Source: Azospirillum sp. TSH64 (lineage in GTDB: Bacteria; Pseudomonadota; Alphaproteobacteria; Azospirillales; Azospirillaceae). Taken from it: a DNA stretch of 64,000 nucleotides. Shown one piece after another: positions 48,570 to 57,896 of this stretch. Position numbers and translations under genes: made by a program. The stretch spans positions 862,096 to 926,095 of the forward strand of contig NZ_LGQW01000015.1 of the NCBI RefSeq assembly GCF_003116035.1. The letters are read 5' to 3'. Numbering within the stretch: the stretch's first letter is position 1; each line of letters begins with the position of its first letter. The notes under the pieces were generated by a model. It searched no databases and had not been told where the DNA came from. It worked only from the letters and a program-made list of their open reading frames with translations.

Positions 48570-49037
48570 ATGTCCCCCGCCCCGACTCCCACCGTCGCCT
48601 TCCTCCGCCTGCCCGGCAACGACGACCTGCCGCTGCCCTCCTACGCGACCGAAGGTGCGGCCGGGTTCGACCTGCGCGCCGCGGTGCCGGCGGACGCCCC
48701 CGTCACGCTGGAGCCCGGCAAGCGGGTGCTGGTGCCGACCGGCTTCGCCGTCGGGCTGCCGGCGGGGTGGGAGATGCAGATCAGGCCGCGCTCCGGGCTG
48801 GCGGTGAAGAACGGCGTCACCGTGCTGAACACGCCGGGCACCGTCGATTGCGACTACCGCGGGCCGGTCGGCGTCTGCCTGGTCAATCTGGGCGAGGAGC
48901 CCTTCGCCATCGCCCGCGGCGACCGCATCGCCCAGGCGGTGATCGCCGAGGCGCCCCAGGCGGTGCTGGTCGAGGTCGCCTCGCTGGACGAGACCGCGCG
49001 CGGCACCGGCGGCTTCGGGTCCACCGGCGTCGCCTGA
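48570..49037 (+). CDS. dut: Deoxyuridine 5'-triphosphate nucleotidohydrolase
   Basis: 155 residues, homotrimeric dUTPase. All five motifs are visible: [43 protein letters not shown] and the C-terminal [10 protein letters not shown] arm. It hydrolyses dUTP to dUMP, keeping uracil out of DNA and feeding dTMP synthesis. Confidence 0.97.
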   Translation: MSPAPTPTVAFLRLPGNDDLPLPSYATEGAAGFDLRAAVPADAPVTLEPGKRVLVPTGFAVGLPAGWEMQIRPRSGLAVKNGVTVLNTPGTVDCDYRGPVGVCLVNLGEEPFAIARGDRIAQAVIAEAPQAVLVEVASLDETARGTGGFGSTGVA

Positions 49038-49152
49038 AGGCCCGTCCCCCGACTGAAACCCCGCCCGCGACTTCGCCCCACCCCTCCCCCGCTTTCTATG
49101 GCATGATCGGCATGCTGATGGGGGTGGATCGGCAACGGGCGAGGGGGTGGGC

Positions 49153-52100
49153 ATGCGAAGTCCCCGGCGGAACCTGGGGCTCAATCTGGGGCGGAGCGTG
49201 GCGTTCCGCATCCTGGCGGGGTTGACGGTCATCGGCGGGCTGGCCGCGGCGACCAGCGTCGTCGCCGTCTCGCTGTTCTCCCGCTTCCACCAGGGGTACG
49301 AGCAGATCGCCACCGCCAAGGTGCCGGGGCTGGTCGCCGCCGCCCAGCTGGTGCAGCAGAGCGGCGCCGTAGCCGCCATCGCCCCCGCCCTGGTCGCCGC
49401 CCAGGACCAGACCGCGCGCGAAGCGGTGATGGCGCGGATGGGCGACCAGATCGTCCGGCTGGAACAGCTGATGGCCCGGCTGATCGCCCATGGCGGCGCC
49501 GTGCGCTTCGCCGATCAGCCCGGCGCCAGGACGGACGGCAGGGCCGGCAACAGCCGGGCCGAAAGCAACAGGGCGGAAAACAGTCGGGCGGATCTGGGCG
49601 AGCTGGACCGCCGCAAGAACGAGCTGGTCGGCACGCTGCTGACCCTGAACGCCCAGGTCCGGCAGCAGCTGGCCCTGACCGCCGAGACCAGCGCCCGCGC
49701 CCAGGCGCTGGCCACCCTGACCGGCCGGCTGGGCGCCGCCGAGTCGCAGGAGGCCGAAGGCGCCTGGACCATGGAGCTGCGGGCCGGGGATCAAGCCTCC
49801 TTGCCCGATGCCGAGGCGGCGGAGCGCAGCCGCGCGGCGCTGGAGCGCTGGCGCCGCGAGCTGACCGGCGCGGCGACCACGCTGCTGGCGGCGCTGCGCG
49901 CCGACCGCGACAGCCAGCTGGACCGTCTCCAGGCCGACACCCGCACCGCGCTGGACAATGCCGCGGAGGCGCTGGCCCTGCTGCCGGCCGGACAGGCCGC
50001 CCGGCTGGAGCCGTTGCAGCGCGAGCTGGTGGACCAGGCGTCCGGCCGCTCGCCGCTGTTCGCCCTGCGCGAGGCGGAGCTGTCGCTGCAACGGGCGATC
50101 AAGCGGTCGGCCGCGCGCAACCAGGCGGTCTCCGACCAGCTGGTCGGCATCGTCTCCGACTATTTCCTGGCGGTGGAGCAGGATGTCGCCCACCGGTCCG
50201 GTGAGTTCGAGCGGGTGATCCGCGACGGCGAGCGGGCGGTGATCGCCATGGCCGTGCTGTCGATCCTGGGTGCCGCCGCCATCTTCGCCTACATCCACCG
50301 CAATGTGGTGGCGCGGCTGCGCCGCCTGCGCAGCGCCATGCAGGCGGTGGAGACGGCCGAGCCGGACAAGATGCCGGGCCTGATGCCCGGCACGATGCCC
50401 GATCCGCTGTCCCATCTGGACCTGCCGGCCGCCACCCCGTCCGGCAGCCGGGACGAGATCGGCGAGATGGCCCGCGCGCTGTCCTATTTCGTCACCACCA
50501 TCCGCGCCCGGGAAAGCGCGCTGGCCGACGGCGAGCGCCGGCTGCGCACCATCCTGGAACAGAGCCCGGTCGGCGTCTCCATCGGCCGCGCCGACGGCAG
50601 CGTCGCCTTCGCCAACGCCCGTGCCGCCGAGCTGGCCGGCCGGCCGCCGGAGGATTTCATCGGCAGCCGCCACGCGCTGGCTCTGCCCGGCGCCAGCATC
50701 AGCCGGGGCGGAACCGGGCAGGACTGGGAGGCGGAGAGCGGCGGCGTGCTGGTGCGCGATGCCGAGGTTGCGGTCGACCGCCCCGACGGCAGCCGGGTCT
50801 GGGCCTTGCAGACGCTCCAGCGCACCAGCTTCGAGGGCGAGCCGGCGGTGCTGGCCTGGAGCACCGACATCACCGCGCGCAAGCAGGCGGAGGAAGCGCT
50901 GCGCAGCGCCAAGGAGCAGGCGGAGATCGCCGCCCGGTCCAAGGCCGAATTCCTGGCGACGATGAGCCACGAGATCCGCACGCCGATGAACGGCGTGCTG
51001 GGCATGCTGGAGCTGATGGCCCTGACCCCGCTGGACGAGGAGCAGCGCACGCTGGTCTCGACCATGCGCGACAGCGGGGCGGCCCTGCTGCGGATCATCG
51101 ACGACATCCTGGATCTGTCGAAGATCGAGGCGGGCAAGCTGGAGCTGGAGGAGCTGGAGCTGCGCCCGGCCGATCTGGTCGAGGGGGTGTCGGACCTGCT
51201 GGCGCCCCAGGCCCACCAGAAGGGGCTGGCGCTGATCTGCGCCATCGACCGGTCGGTGCCGGACCGGCTGCGCGGCGATTCCGGCCGGCTGCGCCAGATC
51301 CTGTTCAACCTGACCGGCAACGCCATCAAGTTCACCGACCGCGGCCGGGTGGTGCTGCGCGTCGGCACCGCAGGCCCCGACGATGCCGACCCAGCAAAGC
51401 CGGGCCATGTCCGCCTGCATGTGGCGGTGGAGGACACCGGGATCGGCATCGGGCCGGAGGGGCAGGCCCGGCTGTTCCAGCCCTTCAGCCAGGCCGACAG
51501 CTCCACCACCCGCCGGTTCGGCGGCACCGGGCTGGGGCTGGCGATCTGCACCCGGCTGATCGAGCGGATGGGCGGGCGGATCGGCGTCACCTCGGTGCCC
51601 GGCGCCGGATCCACCTTCTGGTTCACGGTGGAGCTGCCGCGTGCGCCGGAAGCCCTGCCGGCGCCGTCCTCCACGCCGCTGGACGGCCTGCCGGTCCTCG
51701 TCGCCGACGAGGACGAGGTGCAGCGCGCGGTGCTGGCCTGCTATCTCGAGCAGGGCGGGGCGACGGTGACGGTCTCCTCCTCGGTGGCCGACGCGGCATC
51801 GAAGCTGGGGCGGGGCGGCTTCGGGCTGCTGGTGACGACGACGGCGCTGGCCGGACGGCTGGACCCGCTGGCCGGCGCCTGCGCTCCGGGATTGCCGCGG
51901 CTCCTGCTCGGCGACGGGCGGACGGCAGGCAGTGGGGCGGCAGGCGGCGGGGCGGCAGGCGGCGGGGCGGTCGCCTCTCCCCACACCGCGTCCGGGGTGG
52001 CGGCCGGGGCGGCGGCAGGACTGGTGCAGCCGGTCCACCGCGCCGCCCTGATCCGCGCCGCGGCCACGCTGACCGGCCGCACGGCCCCTGATGCCGCCGG

Positions 52101-53010
52101 CGCGGAGCCGGCCTATCCGCCGCCGGAGCGCAATGCCGGTGCCGCGGCGCCTGGACCGGCGGACTCGGCCGGCCACGGCCCCATCCTGGTGGCGGAGGAC
52201 CATCCGACCAACCAGCAGGTCGTGCTGCGCCAGCTGCGCCGTCTCGGCTATGCGGCGGAGCTGGCGGCCGACGGCGAGCAGGCGCTGGCGGCCTGGCGCG
52301 CCGGCCGGCACCGGCTGATCGTCACCGACTGCCATATGCCGGTGATGGACGGCTACGAGCTTGCCCGCCGCATCCGGGCGGAGGAACGGGACGGGCGCCG
52401 GCGCACCCCCATCGTCGCCATGACCGCCAATGCCCTGTCCGGCGAGATGGAGCGCTGTCTGGCCGCCGGGATGGACGACTACCTCGCCAAGCCGGTGACG
52501 CTGGCGCAGCTGTCCCAGATGCTGGTCTTCTGGCTGGAGGCCCGCCCCCTGCCCCTCCCCCTGCCGGCGGAGGCGCCGGCACCGGCTCCGATACCCGCTC
52601 CGGCGGCCGCGGAGGAGGTGCTCCCGGTTCTCGACCTCGACCATGTGCGGGAAACTTTCGGCGGCATGGATAACGGCGGCCTGGATGACGGCACGCTCGA
52701 CATGATGGACTTCTTCATCGAGACGACGCGTCCGACGCTGGAGCGGGTGCGCCACGCGCTCGACGCCGGCGACCGCGAGGAGGCGCGGGCCGCCGCCCAT
52801 TCGGCCGCCGGGGCGGCGCGGACCGCCGGGGCGAAGGCGCTGGCCGCCGCCTGCACCGCGCTCGAACGCGCCGTCGTCGAGGGGCGCGAGACAGACGCGG
52901 CCCGCCATGCCCAGACCATGGCTGCGGCCTTTCCCGAGGTCGAAAAGGCGATTTGCGCCCTGCGCCACACGAAAGAGACGGTGCCCAGCCCGGAAGAGAG
53001 CATGGCGTGA
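49153..53010 (+). CDS. Membrane hybrid histidine kinase with PAS, two REC-like domains and HPt
   Basis: 1285 residues from ATG 49153. An N-terminal membrane helix (about 18-42), a large periplasmic helical sensor, and a second membrane helix (about 360-382) come first. PAS follows at about 455-580. HisKA has phospho-His 606 in ATMSHEIRTPMNG. HATPase has NLTGNAIKFTDRG, EDTGIGIG and GGTGLGLAI. The first receiver (about 835-950) is degenerate: VLVADEDEVQRAV but no phospho-Asp at the GLLVTTTALAG position. The second has Asp 1059 (IVTDCHMPVMDG). A C-terminal HPt carries His 1216 (AAHSAAGAARTAGA). The arrangement is that of TorS/BarA phosphorelay kinases. Signal unknown. Confidence 0.92.
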   Translation: MRSPRRNLGLNLGRSVAFRILAGLTVIGGLAAATSVVAVSLFSRFHQGYEQIATAKVPGLVAAAQLVQQSGAVAAIAPALVAAQDQTAREAVMARMGDQIVRLEQLMARLIAHGGAVRFADQPGARTDGRAGNSRAESNRAENSRADLGELDRRKNELVGTLLTLNAQVRQQLALTAETSARAQALATLTGRLGAAESQEAEGAWTMELRAGDQASLPDAEAAERSRAALERWRRELTGAATTLLAALRADRDSQLDRLQADTRTALDNAAEALALLPAGQAARLEPLQRELVDQASGRSPLFALREAELSLQRAIKRSAARNQAVSDQLVGIVSDYFLAVEQDVAHRSGEFERVIRDGERAVIAMAVLSILGAAAIFAYIHRNVVARLRRLRSAMQAVETAEPDKMPGLMPGTMPDPLSHLDLPAATPSGSRDEIGEMARALSYFVTTIRARESALADGERRLRTILEQSPVGVSIGRADGSVAFANARAAELAGRPPEDFIGSRHALALPGASISRGGTGQDWEAESGGVLVRDAEVAVDRPDGSRVWALQTLQRTSFEGEPAVLAWSTDITARKQAEEALRSAKEQAEIAARSKAEFLATMSHEIRTPMNGVLGMLELMALTPLDEEQRTLVSTMRDSGAALLRIIDDILDLSKIEAGKLELEELELRPADLVEGVSDLLAPQAHQKGLALICAIDRSVPDRLRGDSGRLRQILFNLTGNAIKFTDRGRVVLRVGTAGPDDADPAKPGHVRLHVAVEDTGIGIGPEGQARLFQPFSQADSSTTRRFGGTGLGLAICTRLIERMGGRIGVTSVPGAGSTFWFTVELPRAPEALPAPSSTPLDGLPVLVADEDEVQRAVLACYLEQGGATVTVSSSVADAASKLGRGGFGLLVTTTALAGRLDPLAGACAPGLPRLLLGDGRTAGSGAAGGGAAGGGAVASPHTASGVAAGAAAGLVQPVHRAALIRAAATLTGRTAPDAAGAEPAYPPPERNAGAAAPGPADSAGHGPILVAEDHPTNQQVVLRQLRRLGYAAELAADGEQALAAWRAGRHRLIVTDCHMPVMDGYELARRIRAEERDGRRRTPIVAMTANALSGEMERCLAAGMDDYLAKPVTLAQLSQMLVFWLEARPLPLPLPAEAPAPAPIPAPAAAEEVLPVLDLDHVRETFGGMDNGGLDDGTLDMMDFFIETTRPTLERVRHALDAGDREEARAAAHSAAGAARTAGAKALAAACTALERAVVEGRETDAARHAQTMAAAFPEVEKAICALRHTKETVPSPEESMA

Positions 53011-53175
53011 CCGGACGTGTTGGAGCGAAATCTACCTGGGCGGGAACGGCAATCCGAAAAGGCGCAAGGTCGGCGGGTGTCGCTTGTCGGTGGGAAAGGG
53101 CTGAACTACTCTGCGCATCTTGAATCATTCTGACAGATTCAGCCGGGCAGTCACCAAGCACCGGCAGTCCCGGGG

Positions 53176-55479
53176 GTGAAGAGCGTGGTCGGTCTCGCTG
53201 GCTTCTTTTGGAACAAGGAACCCCGGCGCCAAGCCGATCACGCCGCCACAGACCGCGACCGCTGGCGGGCGATGCTGGCCGCAGCGCCGCAGCCCTGGTG
53301 CGCCTGGACCGACCGGGGCGAAGGCCTTCTGTCCGACGAGGCGGCGGCCCTGCTGGGCATTTCCGATTGCGCTTCATTCGCCGACTCCCTGACGGCCCCC
53401 GACCTCGGCCCCGCCCTGGCCCGGCTGCGCCGCGACGGCGAGCCCTTCCGCTGCGAGGCGGCGGCCCCCGACGGCCGGCGGCTGGTGCTGACCGGCCGGC
53501 GCGGACGGGCCGGCGACACCCACTGCGACGTGGTGTGGATCGAGGATGTGACCGTCGCCCGCGACGCCGCCAAGGATGCCACCCAGCGCCAGGAGCAGGC
53601 GGCCGGGGCGGCGCGCATCCGCCTTGCCGAGTTGCAGGCGATGGCCGACGCGCTGCCGCTGCCGGTGTGGATGCGCGACCGCTCGTTACGGCTGTCCTGG
53701 TGCAACCGCGCCTATGCCCGCGCCGTCGACGGCGATCCCGGGACGGTGGTGGCGGAGGGGCGGGAACTGACCGCCACCGGCCGGGCGCTGGCCGAACGGG
53801 CGCGCAGCGGCGGCTTCGCCCAGTCGGACCGCGCGCCGGTGGTGATCGGCACCGAGCGCCGGCTGCTGGAGGTGACGGAGGCGCCGCTGCCGCTGACCGA
53901 CGGCGGCGGCACGCTGGCGGTCGGCTACGCGCTGGACCTCACCCCGCTGGAGGAGCTGCGCGGCGAGTTGGACCGCCACCTGACCGCCCATGCGGAGGTG
54001 CTGGAGCGGCTGGGCACCGCCATCGCCATCTTCGGCCCCGACACCCGGCTGACCTTCTTCAACCAGGCCTATGCCCGGCTGTGGGATCTGGACGAGGCGT
54101 GGCTGCGCGGCGAGCCGACCAACGCCGAGCTGCTGGAGGAGCTGCGCGCCCGCCGCCGCCTGCCGGAATATGCCGACTACCAGACCTTCAAGCGCGAACG
54201 GCTGACCCGCTACACCCATCTGGTCGAGCCGGTGGAGGAGATGCTGCACCTGCCGGACGGCACCACGCTGCGCCATCTGGCGGCCCCGCATCCGCAGGGC
54301 GGGCTGATCACCATCCTGGAGGACGTGACCAACACGCTGGCGCTGGAATCCTCCTACAACACCCTGATGGCGGTGCAGCAGGAGACGCTGGACAATCTGG
54401 CGGAGGGCATCGCCGTGTTCGGCGGCGACGGCCGGCTGAAGCTGTCCAACCCGGCCTTCGCCCGCATCTGGGATCTGGAGGACGGCGACCTGCATGGCGA
54501 GCCGCACATCGCCGACGTCATCGAACGCATGCGCCCGCTGCTGGAAATCGCGGCGGCTGACAGGGGGGCGGACAAGAGCGCCGACCGGCCGGGCGAGGCC
54601 GCGACCTGGGAGGCGGTGAAGGAGGAGCTGGTCGGCGCCACGCTGGAGCGCAGCGTCCGCTCCGGCCGGGTGGAGCGCAGCGACGGGTCGGTGGTGGAGT
54701 TCTCCACCCTGCCGCTGCCCGACGGGGCGGTGCTGAACAGCTATCTCGACGTCACCGACGGCGCCCGGCTGGAGACGGCGCTGCGCGCCTCCAACGCCGC
54801 GCTGGAAGCCGCCGACCAGTTGAAGAGCGAGTTCATCGCCAACGTCTCCCACCATCTGCGCACGCCGCTGAACGGCATCATCGGCTTCGCCGAGGTGCTG
54901 GCGAACCAGTATTTCGGCGAGTTGAACGCCCGGCAGATGGAATATGTGCGCAGCATGCTGGCGGCCGGCCAGCGCCTGCTGGAGCTGATCGACGACGTGG
55001 TCGACCTGACCAGCCTGGGCGCCGGCGTCACCACGCTGGAACGCGGGTCGATCAGCCTGCCCGACCTGCTCGACTCGGTGGCCGGCCTGACCCGCGACTG
55101 GGCGCGGCGCGAAGGGCTGCGGCTGGAGGTGGTGGCGCCGGACGCGCTGGGCGAGATGGAGGGCGACGGCAAGCGGCTGAAGCAGGCACTGTTCACCCTG
55201 GTGGTCGGCGCCATCCGCAACCCGCCGCCGGACCGCCGCATCCGCCTTGCCGGCGAACGGCTGAACGGCAGCATCACCCTGTCGGTCAGCGGCGCCGCGG
55301 CGCCCGATGCCGACCCGCAGGGTGCGGCGGCGCTGGGCGTGTCGCTGGCCCGCAACGTGGTGGAGCTTCACGGCGGCCGGCTGGAGCTGGACGAGACCGG
55401 CAGCGCCGGCTACCGCAGCGCCCATGTCCGCTGCATCATGCCGGTGCGGGCGCCGGCAAACGGAGTAAGGGCGGGGTGA
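53176..55479 (+). CDS. divL: PAS histidine kinase, DivL-like, with degenerate ATPase domain
   Basis: 767 residues from GTG 53176 (GTG 53185 also possible); Caulobacter DivL is about the same length. Several PAS-like domains (about 150-270, 275-400, 400-530) precede HisKA, whose motif is VSHHLRTPLNG with His 559. Caulobacter DivL has Tyr at this place; here His is kept but the following acidic residue is also His. The HATPase domain lacks the N-box Asn and the G1 box DxGxG, ending AAALGVSLARNVVELHGG, so ATP binding is doubtful. DivL controls CckA and the cell cycle in alphaproteobacteria; the gene order next to tsaE supports orthology. Confidence 0.8.
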   Translation: MKSVVGLAGFFWNKEPRRQADHAATDRDRWRAMLAAAPQPWCAWTDRGEGLLSDEAAALLGISDCASFADSLTAPDLGPALARLRRDGEPFRCEAAAPDGRRLVLTGRRGRAGDTHCDVVWIEDVTVARDAAKDATQRQEQAAGAARIRLAELQAMADALPLPVWMRDRSLRLSWCNRAYARAVDGDPGTVVAEGRELTATGRALAERARSGGFAQSDRAPVVIGTERRLLEVTEAPLPLTDGGGTLAVGYALDLTPLEELRGELDRHLTAHAEVLERLGTAIAIFGPDTRLTFFNQAYARLWDLDEAWLRGEPTNAELLEELRARRRLPEYADYQTFKRERLTRYTHLVEPVEEMLHLPDGTTLRHLAAPHPQGGLITILEDVTNTLALESSYNTLMAVQQETLDNLAEGIAVFGGDGRLKLSNPAFARIWDLEDGDLHGEPHIADVIERMRPLLEIAAADRGADKSADRPGEAATWEAVKEELVGATLERSVRSGRVERSDGSVVEFSTLPLPDGAVLNSYLDVTDGARLETALRASNAALEAADQLKSEFIANVSHHLRTPLNGIIGFAEVLANQYFGELNARQMEYVRSMLAAGQRLLELIDDVVDLTSLGAGVTTLERGSISLPDLLDSVAGLTRDWARREGLRLEVVAPDALGEMEGDGKRLKQALFTLVVGAIRNPPPDRRIRLAGERLNGSITLSVSGAAAPDADPQGAAALGVSLARNVVELHGGRLELDETGSAGYRSAHVRCIMPVRAPANGVRAG

Positions 55480-55511
55480 GGGCCGGGTAGGCCCCCGCCA
55501 CGCCGGCTTTC

Positions 55512-56549
55512 TTACGCCGCGCCCGGCACGCCCTTCGAGGTGGAATATTCGAAATGCAGCGCCTCCCCCGGATAGACCAGCGGGCGGATGGCGTGGGCGG
55601 CCTGGGCCGCTTCGGCGAAGCCGCAGAGGATCAGCTTCAGCTTGCCGGGGTATGTGGCGATGTCGCCGATGGCGAAGACGCCCGGCACGTTGGTGGCGCA
55701 GCCGGGCTGGGCCACCGCGATGTGGCTGCGCTCCAGATCCAGCCCCCAGTCGGCGATGGGGCCGAGATTCATCGACAGGCCGAAGAAGGCCAGCAGGGCG
55801 TCGGCCGGCAGCGCCTTCTCCTCGCCGTCCAGCGTGGCGACGCGCACGGCGGTCAGCCGGCCGTCCGCGCCGTCCAGGCCGGACAGTTGATAGGGCACCA
55901 CCATCTCGACCCGCCCCTCGCGCACCAGCGCTTCCATGCGGGCGACGCTTTCGGGGGCGGCGCGGAACTTCGGACGGCGGTGGACGACATAGACGTGCTC
56001 CGCCACGTCGGCCAGCGAGATGGCCCAGTCGACGGCGCTGTCGCCGCCGCCGGCGATCACGACCTTCTTGCCGGCGAAGTCCTGGCGGCGGCGCACCATG
56101 TAGAAGACCGACTTGCCCTCATAGGCCTCCAGCCCGTCGAGCGGCGGGCGGTTGGGACCGAAGGCGCCGCTGCCGGCGGCGATGACGACGGCCTGGGTGT
56201 CGATCCTCGTGCCGATGCTGGTCTCCACCAGCCAGCGCCCGTTGTCCTGGCGGGTCAGCTTTTCCACCTGCTGGCCCAGGTGATAGGTGGGCGAGAAGGG
56301 GGCGGCCTGTTCCGCCAGCCGGTCGATCAGGTCGGCCGCCTCGATCGAGGGATGGGCCGGGATGTCGTAGATCGGCTTTTCCGGGTAGAGCGCCGTGCAC
56401 TGGCCGCCGACCATGTCCAGCGCGTCCACCACATGGCAGCGCATCTTCAGCATGCCGCATTCAAACACGGCGAACAGCCCGACGGGGCCGGCGCCGACGA
56501 TGACGACATCGGTGGTGAGGACATCGTTGCTGGAAGCGGTCTGCGACAT
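55512..56549 (-). CDS. Ferredoxin/flavodoxin-NADP reductase, thioredoxin-reductase type
   Basis: 345 residues from ATG 56549. Two Rossmann folds: FAD GAGPVGLFAVFECGML and NADPH GGGDSAVDWAISLADVAEHVYV. It has a TrxR-like fold but no CxxC redox pair, and ends with the PLVYPGEALHFEYSTSKGV tail of the TrxR-like FNR family. FAIGDIATYPGKLKLILCGFAEAA is the FAD-binding C-terminal motif. It passes electrons between NADPH and ferredoxin or flavodoxin, useful for nitrogen fixation in Azospirillum relatives (inference). Confidence 0.92.
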   Translation of the reverse strand: MSQTASSNDVLTTDVVIVGAGPVGLFAVFECGMLKMRCHVVDALDMVGGQCTALYPEKPIYDIPAHPSIEAADLIDRLAEQAAPFSPTYHLGQQVEKLTRQDNGRWLVETSIGTRIDTQAVVIAAGSGAFGPNRPPLDGLEAYEGKSVFYMVRRRQDFAGKKVVIAGGGDSAVDWAISLADVAEHVYVVHRRPKFRAAPESVARMEALVREGRVEMVVPYQLSGLDGADGRLTAVRVATLDGEEKALPADALLAFFGLSMNLGPIADWGLDLERSHIAVAQPGCATNVPGVFAIGDIATYPGKLKLILCGFAEAAQAAHAIRPLVYPGEALHFEYSTSKGVPGAA

Positions 56550-56890
56550 GAAAGCCAATTCCTTGAGACGGGGCGCCGGGGAAAGGAAGCCGGTTGACGG
56601 TTGCGGGAGACTGGTCGGCGAACGGTCCTTCCATTGTCCGCATTTGCCATCCGGGTCAACCCCCAGCAAGGGGAAGGCGGTGCTGTGCCGCGCGCGGGGG
56701 GCGCGCGACGGACGGTCCCGGCAGCAAATCCCGGCAGCCGATCCCGGCAGTAAAACAATTTCGCTTAAATTCGCTTAAATTTGTCGATTGCACGCGGCAG
56801 TGGCGAAGCCGAAAGTACAGCGATGCGGTGGATATCCGGGCCATCCGGTTCGGACATCGGCCCGCATGCCGGTTTGGGTGGAGGCCTGGG
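56550..56890. other. Intergenic region with iteron-like direct repeats
   Basis: Between the divergent reductase and unknown genes. It holds three exact-period 13-bp repeats TCCCGGCAGCAAA, TCCCGGCAGCCGA and TCCCGGCAGTAAA (56716-56754), then two 10-bp repeats TTCGCTTAAA (56760-56779) in an AT-rich patch. These may be operator sites for either gene. No ORF is credible here. Confidence 0.6.
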
Positions 56891-57343
56891 ATGAAGGAAC
56901 TTCGCTGTCTGGTCTTCACCGACCAGGAGGTCGTGCGGGCCGTGCTGGATCGCCGGCGCCGGGTGAAGGACACGCTGCCGGTCGGCACCGTCTCCAAGAT
57001 CGCCTACCACCGTCCCGAAGGGTCGGAGCCGGATGGCATCGAAACCCGCCTGACCATCACCGACGACAACGGTGCGGTGACCGAGCTGGGGTTGCCCGAC
57101 ACCGAGGTGACGGCGGCGCTGGTCGGCTACTGCATGGGCCGGCGCATCCCCCTGCCGGTGGCGTCCGACAAGATGCTGCACCTGATCAACGGCGCGCTGA
57201 CGCTGATGATCACCATGAACTTCAACAAGGCGCCGCGGCTGGTGGTCACCGCCGGAGCGGACGGCGCCGGATCGGGGCCGGCACCGGGGCCTGGATCGGG
57301 AGCGGCCGACCGGCTGTCGCCCAAGCGGCGGATCGGCCGCTGA
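56891..57343 (+). CDS. Small protein of unknown function
   Basis: 150 residues from ATG 56891, with GGAGG about 6 bp upstream. A compact N-terminal domain, MKELRCLVFTDQEVVRAVLDRRRRVKDTLP, then TRLTITDDNGAVTELGLPDTEVTAALVGYCMGRRIPLP, is followed by DKMLHLINGALTLMITMNF. The last 35 residues are a Gly/Ala/Pro linker and a basic end (SPKRRIGR). No signal peptide or catalytic motif is seen. It is probably a cytoplasmic accessory or regulator. Confidence 0.75.
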   Translation: MKELRCLVFTDQEVVRAVLDRRRRVKDTLPVGTVSKIAYHRPEGSEPDGIETRLTITDDNGAVTELGLPDTEVTAALVGYCMGRRIPLPVASDKMLHLINGALTLMITMNFNKAPRLVVTAGADGAGSGPAPGPGSGAADRLSPKRRIGR

Positions 57344-57410
57344 GCCTGTTGCCAACCCACTCTTCTTTCCGGCTTGCGGGCGGGCGGCGGCTTCGCACAG
57401 TATCCGCGCC

Positions 57411-57896
57411 ATGCCGGACACTCCCCTCCACACCGTCACCCTGCCCCTGCCCGACGAGGCCGCCACCGCGGCGCTGGGCCGCCGGCTCGGCGTCCTCCTG
57501 CGGCCGGGCGACCTCGTGGCCCTGCGCGGCGACCTCGGCGCCGGCAAGAGCGCGCTGTCGCGGGCACTGATCCGCAGCGTCACCCATGAGGACGCCGAGG
57601 TGCCGTCCCCCACCTTCACCCTGGTGCAGACCTACGACACCGCCATCGGCCCGGTCTGGCATTTCGACCTCTACCGTTTGTCGGGACCGGACGAAGTCTA
57701 TGAGCTGGGCTGGGACGACGCGCGGGCCGAGGCGGTGGCGCTGGTCGAATGGCCGGACCGGCTGGGTCCGCTGCTGCCGCCCGACCGGGTGGAGGTGACG
57801 ATGGAGCATGACGGCCCCGATGCCCGCCGCGCCACCCTGACCGGCCATGGCACGCTGGCGGCGCGGGTGGCCGCCGCCGACTGGACGCTGCGATGA
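57411..57896 (+). CDS. tsaE: tRNA threonylcarbamoyladenosine biosynthesis ATPase TsaE
   Basis: 161 residues. P-loop GDLGAGKSALSRALI, VPSPTFTLVQTYDT and WHFDLYRLSGPDEVYELGWDD are diagnostic. It works with TsaB and TsaD to make t6A37 in ANN-decoding tRNAs. Its stop overlaps the amgK start (ATGA), so they are coupled. Confidence 0.96.
   Translation: MPDTPLHTVTLPLPDEAATAALGRRLGVLLRPGDLVALRGDLGAGKSALSRALIRSVTHEDAEVPSPTFTLVQTYDTAIGPVWHFDLYRLSGPDEVYELGWDDARAEAVALVEWPDRLGPLLPPDRVEVTMEHDGPDARRATLTGHGTLAARVAAADWTLR

Noticed and set aside
49096..52968. 1290-residue minus-strand frame opposite the hybrid kinase
   Set aside because: Shadow frame in GC-rich DNA; the plus strand carries complete HisKA, HATPase, REC and HPt motifs.
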